From NCBI GenBank assembly GCA_026260175.1, contig JAKCWW010003942.1, positions 7,716-37,323 on the forward strand: a DNA stretch of 29,608 bases, read 5' to 3'. Made by a program: the position numbers and the translations under genes. The stretch comes from Reticulitermes lucifugus (taxonomy: Eukaryota; Arthropoda; Insecta; Blattodea; Rhinotermitidae). Below are positions 20,167-28,950 of this stretch, in pieces. Position 1 is the stretch's first letter; every line of letters begins with the position of its first letter. Below the pieces are notes generated by a model. The model was given only the letters and a program-made list of their open reading frames with translations. It searched no databases and was not told where the DNA came from.

Positions 20167-23100
20167 TCATGTCACCGTTCTGGCGACTAGAATCTTGAGC
20201 TGGCTTGTAGATTTTCGAGAATTTGTGGATCCCTGCGTTATAGTTGTCACTGTTTGGGTAATTGTTGGGTATTTTATGTGAAAACAACAAGGTGACGTTA
20301 CGAAGTATCTGACATGAACACTTGGGGCTCGGTGAATTACTTGCGCAGTTATCAAGAGTGTTCTTTCAACAGACGAATCCTATAACCAACAGCGCCTGTC
20401 TCTTATGTAGGTGTTGCCTAGCGAGACAAGTACGAACACGTCTGAATTACTGTTTACGATTAACATGATTACGTTTCATGCATATGTGCTGTTCCCATTA
20501 AACTCTGTAAAAAAGTTCAGTGTGAGTGACCATTGTGAGTTTGTGCTACCACCGCGCACTGCTCAGTAGCCTGAGGCGACAATATTTTTCAGTTCCTGAG
20601 AAAAGACAAAGAAATAATTTTGCTGAGTTATATTATTTGGGTTACGTTTACCGTAAATTGAGTACCAGTTTCATTGTGTGTGGGCTGTAAAACAATTTTA
20701 CAGCTGCATCAGATGGGTTCGTTTTTCCTGTTGTTTAAACGGGATGTTTGCCATGTTACCACCACCCTCCAGGTGGTATGACGTATGTATTACGTCTCAT
20801 ATAAATAAGCCGAAAAACCAGCTGGGCGAGTACCACCAGCTGCAGCGCTCATTGAGGCAGCTCGCGTGGCGCACTTCTGGCACTGTGCAGATGTGATTGA
20901 TTGTTACCCTTTTGCATCACAAAAACAGTCTGGAGTCTGTTGCCCATCCTTAAATTTGCACCGTTGAGGCGATTTTACGTAATAATTATTTATACGATCT
21001 CGTTTGAATTTTGTTTGGTTCTGCAAGAACAGGAAGAATTTGATACCTTTACCGTTGTAGGGGAATAGACCACATAACCTATGCGAGGTCGAGGTAGAGG
21101 CCAAGAAATGTCATTCAGTGTGCACTGCAAGTGAACTGAGTTTATACTGTGTAGAGCGAAGCAACTTCATGCAGATCCTCTTGATGCTACCTGCAAATAA
21201 TTATTTGACGTTGCAATAGGGATTTGAATTTCCACAGATGTAAAAGGAACGTCATGTGCCATATGATGTTATCATCTCTGCTTTCTGATTGGCCGTTAGT
21301 CTGCACTGTTGAACGTTACACATCAAAATTAATTAACTGATGTAACCCCAAACTCATGTTAGGTGGTGCCGTTACAAGCGCACAGATCTGTTGAGGGTAT
21401 GTCAACTTCTTATAGCATCATCCGCCTTGCAGGTCGAAGCTGTTCGTACGTATCAGTGACGTCATCGCCTGGCGTAATGCTTCGCGGAGTGACTCGAGGA
21501 AGTCACCCAGATTGTTTACTACGTACAAGATAGGTTAATTTTTATTGTAAAAGAATGTCTGTGTCAGGCAGATCTCATTACCGTCGCAGTCTGCCCGTCA
21601 TTTGTTTCAGAAGAACGACTTCCTGGGCGTCGTCAAGGGCAGTCCACGTTTGCGTGTGCGCGAGAGTGATTTATATTGAACGATGTTGCCATGTTGGCGC
21701 TGTTTGTTCACACACGTATGTCAAAGAGTTACATAGTACGTGGCAACATGGCGCCGACTCTGTCGCTTTCTATCTCCTCAAGGTTATCTCCGCGCTAAGG
21801 TCTATGTCCTACAAGTGGGGTAACCTTGTGGTTGCGCGCGCAGGATGGATGGACGCGGAAGACGAGTGGAGCGAAATGAAAGTCAAGTCAACAAATAGCC
21901 GTTAGACATTTCGCTTTCCTTAATCCGTTATTATGACTTTTCTTATTCATCCGGCGTAATTTTGAAGAGAAGAAAATACATTTCGTTTCTGTAACGATCT
22001 CCTGCTTTTCAACGTTTATGGGCAAAGTTAGGATCCTGGTGGATAACATGCAGTCGGAGCATGAAGTGGGATCCACAAAAGCAGCCAAGTAGAGACACAA
22101 AATTTTTAAATTTTTGTTCTTAATTATTATTTCTAGATAAATATTCCAGCTCCCAAATGAGAGGCGCACCACTTTTTGACGCAATGGACAACATTACAAA
22201 TGCGAACGAAATATATTGCTGGCCAGTTCGTAGGCCTAGTTTTAGTACCCAGTGGTGCAAAGTACGATAGTATATTAATAACCACCGCCTTCAACAGTTA
22301 GGCGAAATGACGTGTTGCGTCCCCATTAAAGTTACATTTTATCGGTTCATTCTTCTTATGGCCTCGTAACATTCCGTCTTCGTGGGGTCCTTACTTCAGA
22401 TTCTTTTGGGAAAGACGAATTTTCGTCCATTCTTGCACCGTGGTTTCTCCATTATCTATGTAGTCTGAAATTCTACTTTTATTATCATTATTCCCATCAA
22501 CACCACACACTTTCCTTTTTGAAACAGTTAGTATATTTCGTAGTTTTTTTTGTAGTTATCTTTCCGAATGTTGCATTTCTCCAAACAGTTTCATAAAATT
22601 ACATGTACGTCCAGACAAAAGTTTAAATGGAGTGGCCTGACTGTGGTGAGGTAAATTGTTTTGAGAGGGATAGAGTTTGTACAGTTCCCGAAGGGATTTA
22701 GTCGGACATTTTGATTTGGTTTTTACACTGCTCTGTAAAAAGCACCTGTTTTCATAGTTGTCGAATCGGTATTTGAACTGCACAAACTATTGGCGTGAAT
22801 CCAAAAAGACAGGCCAAGACAAATTGGAAGGTTTGATGTAAAACAGACGATGAACAGAACAGCCATTTAAACATTTTATATAAACAGGAGTGTGTGTAAA
22901 AAATACAGGCAATTTGAAAAGCATTACTAATTCGCGTCCCATAGTCTACATGCAGCCCAGGTAGAATGTAGACCAAGGCCCTCGCACGCTGTGCCCGACT
23001 GTTTTCCTTCAGAATAGAAAGTGGGAGGCCTACTTTTTTGCACGAGGGTTACGCCAGAATTCATGGATCGTTGAAAATCAGCAGTCTAAGGTAATTTGCT

Positions 23101-23239
23101 GCGACGGTCAGACGGTGGCGGTGAGGTATGTCGAAGGAGAAGAGGCCCGAGTATGTGGTGCCAAGCGTTATAAAAACCTTCGCATTTAGAAGGAACACGT
23201 ATTGACGGGCTTTACCCTGAATCAAGAAAGGTTTTCTTA
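20167..23239. other. No gene supported; regulatory-looking motifs only
   Basis: TGACGTCA lies at 21457..21464. An inverted pair of GCCATGTTG-type (YY1/Pho-like) sites lies at 21688..21700 and 21742..21755 in a GC-rich patch. A + frame of 116 codons (21555..21905) covers this patch but has no domain. The 22300-22980 part is AT-rich. Confidence 0.4.
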
Positions 23240-23660
23240 CGCGGGTTGTGAATGCCATTACTTTGTGTGGATGTGACAGCGGAACATAACTTGACGATGT
23301 TGGTGGACAGACGGCTGAGGAGGATATTGGGACCAAAGAAGGAGGACGTATTAGGTGGATGAAGAAAAATGCATAAAGAGAAATGCATCCGAAATTTTAA
23401 TGGGAAAACGTGAAGGGAAGAGACTGGAAGGTGCAGGCCTCGATGTGAGGATACTGTTATAGTAGACCTTAAAGAAATAGGCTTGGGGATTTGGGTTGTA
23501 ATCGTCTGGTTCAAGATGCGGGCCATTAATGTGCGGGGCTGTGAACTTGTATCACATCGGGATGCAGCCGTACAAGATCGTACTGATCCTTTGGATTCCA
23601 TGAAAAGCGAAAAGCGGAGACTTTCTTGAAAAGCTGAGCTCTTGTTAGCTTCTTAGGACC
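23240..23660 (+). pseudogene. LINE reverse-transcriptase ORF and 3' end, decayed
   Basis: RRLRRILGPKKEDV at about 23310..23352 (for VLRRIFGPKRDEV), then a stop where Trp of EWRKLHNEE is expected. An EGKRLEGAG block follows near 23410 (for EGKRPLGRP), and TGGATTCCATGAAAAGCG with CGGAGACTTTCTTG at 23592..23627 marks the 3' signature. A 129-codon frame on the opposite strand is its shadow. Confidence 0.7.
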
Positions 23661-23689
23661 AACGTTATTCTATAGAATTAATTAGCCGG

Positions 23690-23790
23690 AAGGCCACAGT
23701 CATTCAGTGTCCCTGCTGGTGATCGGACACGTGGTCATTCAAATCCTGACCTTAGTTAATTGAGCTACCACGACAGTAATGGATCTGTAT
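23690..23790 (-). mobile_element. tRNA-derived SINE head (family E, tentative)
   Basis: On the minus strand TGTCGTGGTAGCTCAATTAA contains an A-box-like TAGCTCAATTAA. The B-box-like ATTTGAATGA follows about 30 nt later. The tRNA resemblance is clear at the A box and moderate at the B box. The body is not matched elsewhere in the window. Confidence 0.5.
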
Positions 23791-23875
23791 TAGTCAGGGT
23801 AGTAGCTATTGAAGGTCGCGTTTGGAAGGTAAACAGTGGTTTCATTTTCAGTTTTCGGCTATTCTGATGACCTTA

Positions 23876-23922
23876 CGGCTTCATGGCTTGCCGAAGGACA
23901 CCTTTACATCTTTTACCTTTAC
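23876..23922 (+). mobile_element. SINE family A/B 3' tail fragment
   Basis: CTTCATGGCTTGCCGAAGGA then CACCTTTACATCTTTTACC matches the GGCCTTCATGGC plus TTTACC tail of SINE A (58..98, 12110..12130). Confidence 0.5.
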
Positions 23923-24093
23923 CTGACCGACGGTTTTCGAGTTTTACGTCGGTTGTTCCCAGCAAATTGCGTAACAGTAAGAGTAGCTTAAGGTGGTCAC
24001 AACTTCGTTTTCAAAATCGATCCCGATTCATCATTCACAATTTTCACATCAGATCCGACGCTATGTACAATAACCGATGCAGTTAAGGAAATT

Positions 24094-24136
24094 CTGCTAA
24101 CAGAAAATATGATCATTACATCTGTGTTTGTTACAG
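24094..24136 (+). other. Intron 3' end: branch point and acceptor of the candidate exon
   Basis: TGCTAAC at 24095-24101 is one base from the TACTAAC optimum. The T-rich run TCTGTGTTTGTTACAG ends in the AG used as acceptor. The spacing of 36 nt from branch A to AG is normal for a metazoan intron. Whether it is used in vivo is inferred. Confidence 0.55.
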
Positions 24137-24307
24137 TGGACACAGCGGTCCCGGGGTCACACGCGCTGCTTGATCTGGGCGTCACGTCACCGTCGCCACC
24201 CCCAGTGAAACGCGAGCCTCCGGAGCACAAGGCGCTGCTCCATGGTATCATCGGCCAGCACCCGCACACGGCTCTCCGCCCGTCTGCGTATACCACCTCC
24301 ACAACAG
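24137..24307 (+). CDS. Internal protein-coding exon of an unidentified, probably nuclear regulatory protein (partial gene)
   Basis: This is the only stretch that reads like a host exon. Seen: a branch-like TGCTAAC with its A at 24100, 36 nt before the acceptor AG (24135-24136), a T-rich tract ending TTTGTTACAG, and a donor CAG/GTAATG at 24308. The enclosed 171 bp is exactly 57 codons' worth and starts and ends in phase 1. It is open throughout in this phase, and 40 of its 56 whole codons end in G or C, unlike the AT-richer flanks. The peptide is rich in Pro, Ser and His. It includes SHALLDLG near residues 7-14, SPSPPPVKREPPEHK at 17-31 and KALLHGIIGQ at 31-40. PPVKREPP fits the SUMO consensus psi-K-x-E flanked by prolines (synergy-control motif), with the acceptor Lys at residue 24 (codon 24208-24210). 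That motif is typical of transcription factors. No DNA-binding or catalytic domain is in the exon, so the gene is not named. Neighbouring exons are not recognised in the window. A chance GC-rich open stretch is the alternative. Confidence 0.68.
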
Positions 24308-24824
24308 GTAATGTATTTATTACCGGTTGTTTTCAGAATTATCATCTCTGACTAGTACCACCATGTAAATGTTGTTGCTTTTGTTGTTAAAAGTACTTTC
24401 GTCCAGTGTTCTCGTTTTTCCCGTATCGTAAGTGTAGATGAGACGAAAAGGGCAAATTTACCAGATTTCGTGACCCACGCAGTGCAGACGAGAGAGAGAG
24501 GGGAAGTCGGTACAAATTACCGGGACCCGACTATGTTGCATATGTGTTTGTCTTTCTCAGCAGTATCACTATTTGTCGACTGTACAAATTAACCGTTTCA
24601 GACCAAACCCAAGTCACATTTCAACTGAGAGTCAGCTTTTCTGATTTAGTGTAAAGATTTTTAGCCGGTCCACCCTTGCTGGGGGGGGGGGTGACAACAA
24701 AAATGTTTATCGGGGCCCGGACCCACTGACGGCGGCCCTGGAACTACGTTGCTCATCTTGTGGTCCAAGACTCAAATTAGTGCTGCACACAAAATGGCTG
24801 TTATTGTTTTTTGGGTTAGAAATT
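24308..24824. other. Presumed intron after the exon; no further exon seen
   Basis: Begins with the donor GTAATG. Contains an 11-base G run near 24680 and a GGGCCCGGACC patch. No second splice-bounded exon is recognisable. Confidence 0.45.
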
Positions 24825-24945
24825 CTAAGCGTGATTTCAGGCTTCCGCCGCGACGTAAATGAGATATTACGCAGCGCTGAGTGGTAGTTATGTACCGACG
24901 TTTCGGGACAACCTATCGGTCCCATCTTCAAGGGTCAAAAGTCCA
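24825..24945 (-). mobile_element. Penelope-like or related retroelement terminal repeat
   Basis: On the minus strand: CCTTGAAGATGGGACCGATA, GGTTGTCCCGAAACGTCGGT, then ACTACCACTCAGCGCTGCG and GTCGCGGCGGAAGCCTGAAA. I recognise this as a dispersed insect repeat whose core (CTTGAAGA, 5-bp stem GGGAC/GTCCC, GAAAC) resembles the hammerhead-like termini of Penelope-like elements. It abuts a LINE fragment that starts abruptly at about 24946. Confidence 0.5.
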
Positions 24946-25240
24946 AGTAGCACGCATGGGAGTGAAGTGCGTGTAATTTTGATAGCAAAATCTGAAGAAC
25001 ATTTAGTATTGGGAAGGCCTAGGTTTAGATGGGAGGATAATACTTAAATGAATCTTAAAAATAGTTTTATGGGGTGTGATCCTGATTCGTCTGCCTCATG
25101 ATAGGGACCAATGATGGACCAGTGAAAACGCGATAAAGAACTTTCGGGTTCCATAAAATAAGGGGAACGTTTTGATAAGCTAAGCAACCATTACCTTCTC
25201 AAGGGGGACTTTGCTTAATGGAATAAACTGGACATCTCCC
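24946..25240 (+). pseudogene. LINE 3' end, decayed
   Basis: GTAGCACGCATGGGAGTGAA matches the HVARMGE codons. Then EHLVLGRPRFRWEDNT at about 24999..25046, a stop, MNLK, and later ELSGSIK, a stop, GERFDKLSNH at 25140..25192. The blocks agree in order with the family, and several stops occur. Confidence 0.75.
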
Positions 25241-25849
25241 GAGCCTAGAAGCCCTTTTTGTGACAGCAGTTTCTTATCAACCTTTGAGTAGAGTCGGAAC
25301 GAACGGCGTACTTGAACGACAGGCCTCCATTTCGCTTGTATTCAGGTGTTGACGTGACAGCAAACCAATATACTTCACCGCAGCAGTCCGAGGTTAGGGT
25401 CTGCATCACTCTTCATTGCTGTGACGCACGGGAGAGAGAAGATGTTAATTTATGTTGTTAAAGTAACAGTATTAACTTCGTGGAATGAACATGACGTGAA
25501 TGATATTAATTCAAGGCGGAAAATTTTGTACCCGTATGTGTGCAGTGTTGTTGCTGCCAGAACGCGGCGTAGTTAAGTGTGGAAAGTAGGAAATACATAG
25601 TTCAGTTTGATATGAAGTCTCAGATGTTTATAAGAGTCGACAGGCGCAGGTTTTGGGCGTAGGCAGCAGCCGTCATAATTAAGAAGACGGAACAGGTAGG
25701 AAATATGCGGGTTGCTCCAAAATTAATCTTTGTGTTTTTGTAGTGGATAAGTGAAAGTCTTAATAATAAGAATGTTTTGACGTTTCTTATTCAGTGCCAT
25801 GATTTTCGCGCTACAAAGACGCCATTAATAAAGTTAAAGAGAGGGTGGC
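25241..25849. other. No gene seen
   Basis: No coding pattern, transposon protein or strong repeat noticed. Confidence 0.45.
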
Positions 25850-26004
25850 CAAATGAAGGAACCTGGGGTAGGCAGGGCTTGTAGCACGAATTAGAGCGTT
25901 TAAGGATGGGTGCATAATGTTGTTGGTGAACCTGGAGGGACGGAACGGCCTGGGAGGTCTGGTTCTAGACACGCAAATGATACTGAAATGTGTCTTCAAG
26001 AAAG
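25850..26004 (+). pseudogene. LINE relic (main family), 5' portion of a split copy
   Basis: GTAGGCAGGGCTTGTAGCAC equals the WAGHVAR codons with frame damage. GRSGSRHANDTEMCLQE follows (for GRPRRRWEDNIKMDLKE) ending near 26004, where an antisense LINE begins. The copy resumes at 26318. Confidence 0.65.
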
Positions 26005-26016
26005 AAGGTGTCAGGC
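26005..26016. repeat. Left target-site duplication of the antisense LINE
   Basis: AAGGTGTCAGGC pairs with AAGGTGTGAGGC at 26306..26317 (11 of 12 identical). Confidence 0.75.
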
Positions 26017-26305
26017 ACTTTACTTCACTTAACGTGGAGGGTTTACAAACAGCTTTCCATCTCTCACGGTCTCGAGCTTTAGCCCTTACTCTGTTTCATT
26101 CAATTCCTCGTTCCTTCAGAATCCTCTGTATCCCTTCTTCCCACGTCTGTCGGAGTCTTCCTTTGGGTTTCTTCCCCTGTGTTCTAGCTTGCCAGCCTAT
26201 TTTGGGATATCTCTCATCCCCCATTCTTACAACGTACCCAAACAATCTCAATTGTGCCAGTTCTATCATTTCTTTGAGGCAAATTATTTTTAATCCCATT
26301 CTTAT
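26017..26305 (-). pseudogene. 5'-truncated LINE of another family, inserted antisense into the LINE at 25850
   Basis: On the minus strand the frame reads LAQLRLFGYVVRMGDE, RYPKIGWQARTQGKKPKGRL and RQTWEEGIQRILKERGIE, then TGA (26096-26098) in place of the expected Trp. It goes on in the same frame through RDRERWKAVCKPSTL to the 3' end near 26030. Apart from that stop, the last roughly 90 codons are open, so decay is recent. It is the C-terminus of a non-LTR reverse-transcriptase ORF. A 12-bp target duplication (one mismatch) fixes the ends at 289 bp. Confidence 0.83.
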
Positions 26306-26317
26306 AAGGTGTGAGGC
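26306..26317. repeat. Right target-site duplication of the antisense LINE
   Basis: Matches 26005..26016 with one change. Confidence 0.75.
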
Positions 26318-26450
26318 GTGACTGATAAGTCTGCAGCTGGGTAGGACTGTTGTGAACACGGTTATGAACATTCCTTGTCCATAAAAAGCGGGGACGGTGC
26401 GTCATGGAGTATGTTTGGTTAGGGGAGGCACAGATCGCGTTGTCTGAATT
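26318..26450 (+). pseudogene. LINE relic (main family), 3' portion after the antisense insertion
   Basis: GRTVVNTVMNIP at 26340..26375 fits the family's VNTVMNLRVP block, followed by TCCATAAAAAGCGGGGA. This continues the copy that stopped at 26004. Confidence 0.65.
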
Positions 26451-27199
26451 GTGTGTGGCAGAGTAGTTAGTTGTGCGCATGTGGAACTATGGTGAACTAG
26501 GTGTGTATGGTTTTTGTCATATCTGCAAACACGGGATAACTTTCAAATATTAATTAGTACTTTAAATATAGAATTGTGACGCTTCTCTTTGACGACGTTA
26601 CGTATGTAGTCATATTTCAGCTGCAGTGTTGGCCTACAGGGCACATTTTGTGGACTGTAAACCAGTGCCTGAAAAGCAAATGATTGCTTACGCAAATTTA
26701 CTTTCAGTGCCAGTCCAGTTCTTGGCGTAGTGTGAGCGGAAGCCAAAAGATGGCCGTGAAAGTTGTTGGTATAGCGTAGGCGACCCGATTGGCGTAGCTT
26801 GTGCTAATTTCTCTCTTATTTCCTGGTAGCGAGCATATGTGTATAAAATACAGAATTTAAACCTGTCTGTTTTGCTTCTACGCACTGAACCACGCACAAG
26901 GCAGAACCCAGTGTAATGCATGCTAATATGCTGCAGAAAAGAAGATTTTTAAGTCGGTCATGAAGACTTTCGAATTCTCTAAGCGATATTTCGAAAAAAA
27001 AAATGCATCGTCATACAAAGTAGCAGAGCCACTGATCATCTCGAAACAGAACGGTGGAACAAGGCATGAAGTAGCAGAATATACATATTGCTGTCAGGTG
27101 CTTGCTATGAATCGACACGCAGCATGACGTTTGTTTGAACAGTATGCAGCCACGTATTTGCAAACAACTCTTAACAAACAGAAATGAGGTTCATTATGA
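26451..27199. other. No gene seen
   Basis: Two minus-strand frames (67 and 77 codons, 26543..26921) without a domain. Otherwise AT-rich and featureless. Confidence 0.45.
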
Positions 27200-27785
27200 A
27201 ATCAGGTGGGTCATAAATCTGGAAATGCGTTTTGTTATTCAGTCGTCCTCTTATCCACTTTCCAGAGTGGTTACGAGAATAAGAACATACTGCGGCGTGT
27301 GGTCTGTGGATGCAGCACGTGGTCTCTTGTTTTGATAAGTGCTGTAAAGCGAAGTGTTTTAACCAGGGCTACACAAATCTCGGGCGCCAGATCGCCGGGC
27401 ATATTAAATTTTGTGTGGCGGCTCCTAGAGTTTTGGAAAATTTTTGAACGCCAGTTTTTAACTGAGGAAAATATTTGGACCTCAGACGGATTGGGGAAGT
27501 GGACAGTTTAGGATCTCACGTAACGGTGAACCATATGATTCGCGAAGGTTACGTCCATTTAGTATTGGTAGTGGTCAGAGCTACAGTACGATCGTCTGGG
27601 CAGTAGGTAAGATTGGGAAGGAATGTATAGTTCCGTAGAACTGCGGTGTGGAAAACGTCTTTGAGAATTGGCATGTCAAAGACCAGAAACCATATGGGGG
27701 ATGATATTAAGATATGAGGATAAGAGATGGATAGAACTGGCTAATGTTTGCGTGCTGTGACAGCTATTGATTACTGATAATAGGA
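27200..27785 (+). pseudogene. Longest LINE relic of the main family, with extra sequence inside
   Basis: SGNAFCYSV at 27211 (for GNACYHSV), VVCGCSTWSLVL near 27300 (for VVLYGCETWSLTL), LRKIFGPQTDWGSG at 27460 (for LRRIFGPKRDEVTG), then GTCTGGGCAGTAGGTAAGAT and GATGATATTAAGATATG (for RWAGHVARM and EDNIKM) up to about 27780. Between the TWSL and LRKIF blocks there are roughly 90 more bases than in other copies (about 27350-27440), so a small insertion is likely. The 101-codon open frame over the first half is a chance survival. Confidence 0.65.
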
Positions 27786-28799
27786 CTATGATGTTCAACA
27801 CAGCAAATGTTACATAAACAAACAAGCAAACATAGAAGTCGGACTTCTGGGATGCAATTCAAGACAGAGATACGAAAAATACATGCGCATTGGTAGCATT
27901 GCGACCAGACAGTTTTGATTCTTCAGGTACTGTATTATGTTCCACAGTAATGGCCCTTGGTGGCCTTGTGTTAAAAAGAAATGCTGAACCGTTCGTAATT
28001 GCAGTGTGACGTCCGAATTGTCATCTTATTGGGGAAAAAGTCGCAGACGAAGAGTTGCACGAGAGTCAGTATAGCTTGCAATTCGGACTGGATGCTGAGC
28101 CTGGAATCTGTTACGAGCTGTAGAAAAATGTGCGTCCCTTTCTGTGACACGACGTAACTGAAGTTTTTAAATGTCCGTCATTAAAATTCGTCGCCCCATA
28201 ATAATTCCAGAACCGGGGAGTCCTAAACGTGTTCTTTTTTACTGTCCGCCCATTTAATCCTTTCAGGAGCAACTATTTTATTTCTCAACGGCTCCTTGCT
28301 GAAGAAGCTACCCTCGTGCTGCGAGGGGCTGCGTCCATTCACTGGGGTAGCCTTCCGTACTTAATGCGGGTGCGTCTGAGATTGACCCTTCACCCCGTTG
28401 GTCATTAATCGTGACATTATGTAGCGAGGGGTCAGCACTGACCGTTGCGGCGCGGAATGACGAGTCGGAAGCGGAATATTAGCAGCTTTTATACACATTG
28501 GAGAGGTTCGTCCGGTTCTGCTTAAGAAAACATCCAGTCCGCCGCTCGTTCCCACATGTCGGCGAGGCACTAATGGAACCTGCAACCCTTCCTTTGTACG
28601 TTATTGAAGACGCTTCGATTCTGTTTGTCAACGGTTAACAGCTCCACTCAGCATTTGCTGTTCCCAGACCATTGTGGCATGCAGAAATGTAATATGTAAT
28701 TTCCAAGAATGAGTAAGAATTGCTTCCTCGTTGCAGCGCTGTTACAAAGGCTTTGCTTGTCTGATTTATGCTGATGTCTTTAGCCCGAAGTGCCGCGCA
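27786..28799. other. No gene supported; coherent open region near 28260-28590
   Basis: A 10-bp perfect inverted repeat (GTCCGAATTG, 28011..28020 and 28079..28088) is present. A TTTAATCCTTTCAG acceptor-like site lies near 28252-28265. From it to about 28390 a + frame is open for 44 codons, and a 74-codon minus frame covers 28361..28585. An unclassified repeat is as likely as an exon. Confidence 0.35.
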
Positions 28800-28950
28800 G
28801 TGAAGTGTAAGTAAATTCCACTCCTTAACCTCGGCACTAGATGGGAGAGAGGAGCCAGCTTTACTCCCGATTACAGGTAAAATTGAATTGATGTAACGGA
28901 GTGTAGATGAAGGCGAAGTGAACTCTTCAGAGGAATGGAAATACATCACG
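28800..28950 (-). mobile_element. SINE/LINE 3'-module copy related to SINE A
   Basis: On the minus strand CCATCTAGTGCCGAGGTTAA then GGAGTGGAA is the same module as in SINE A, but the sequence on its 5' side (frame GSKAGSSLPSSAEVKEW) differs from the SINE A body. This is a different element sharing the module. The surrounding 136-codon minus frame (28635..29045) is driven by this repeat. Confidence 0.55.

Noticed and set aside
20678..20896. 72-codon + frame ending in a Gln/Leu/Arg-rich helix-like stretch
   Set aside because: No acceptor, donor or recognisable family. Composition alone is not enough.
23212..23601. 129-codon minus frame as a gene
   Set aside because: Antisense shadow of the + strand LINE relic with RRILGPKKEDV.
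25917..26321. 134-codon + frame as a gene
   Set aside because: It is a chance fusion of LINE sense codons with the antisense strand of another LINE.
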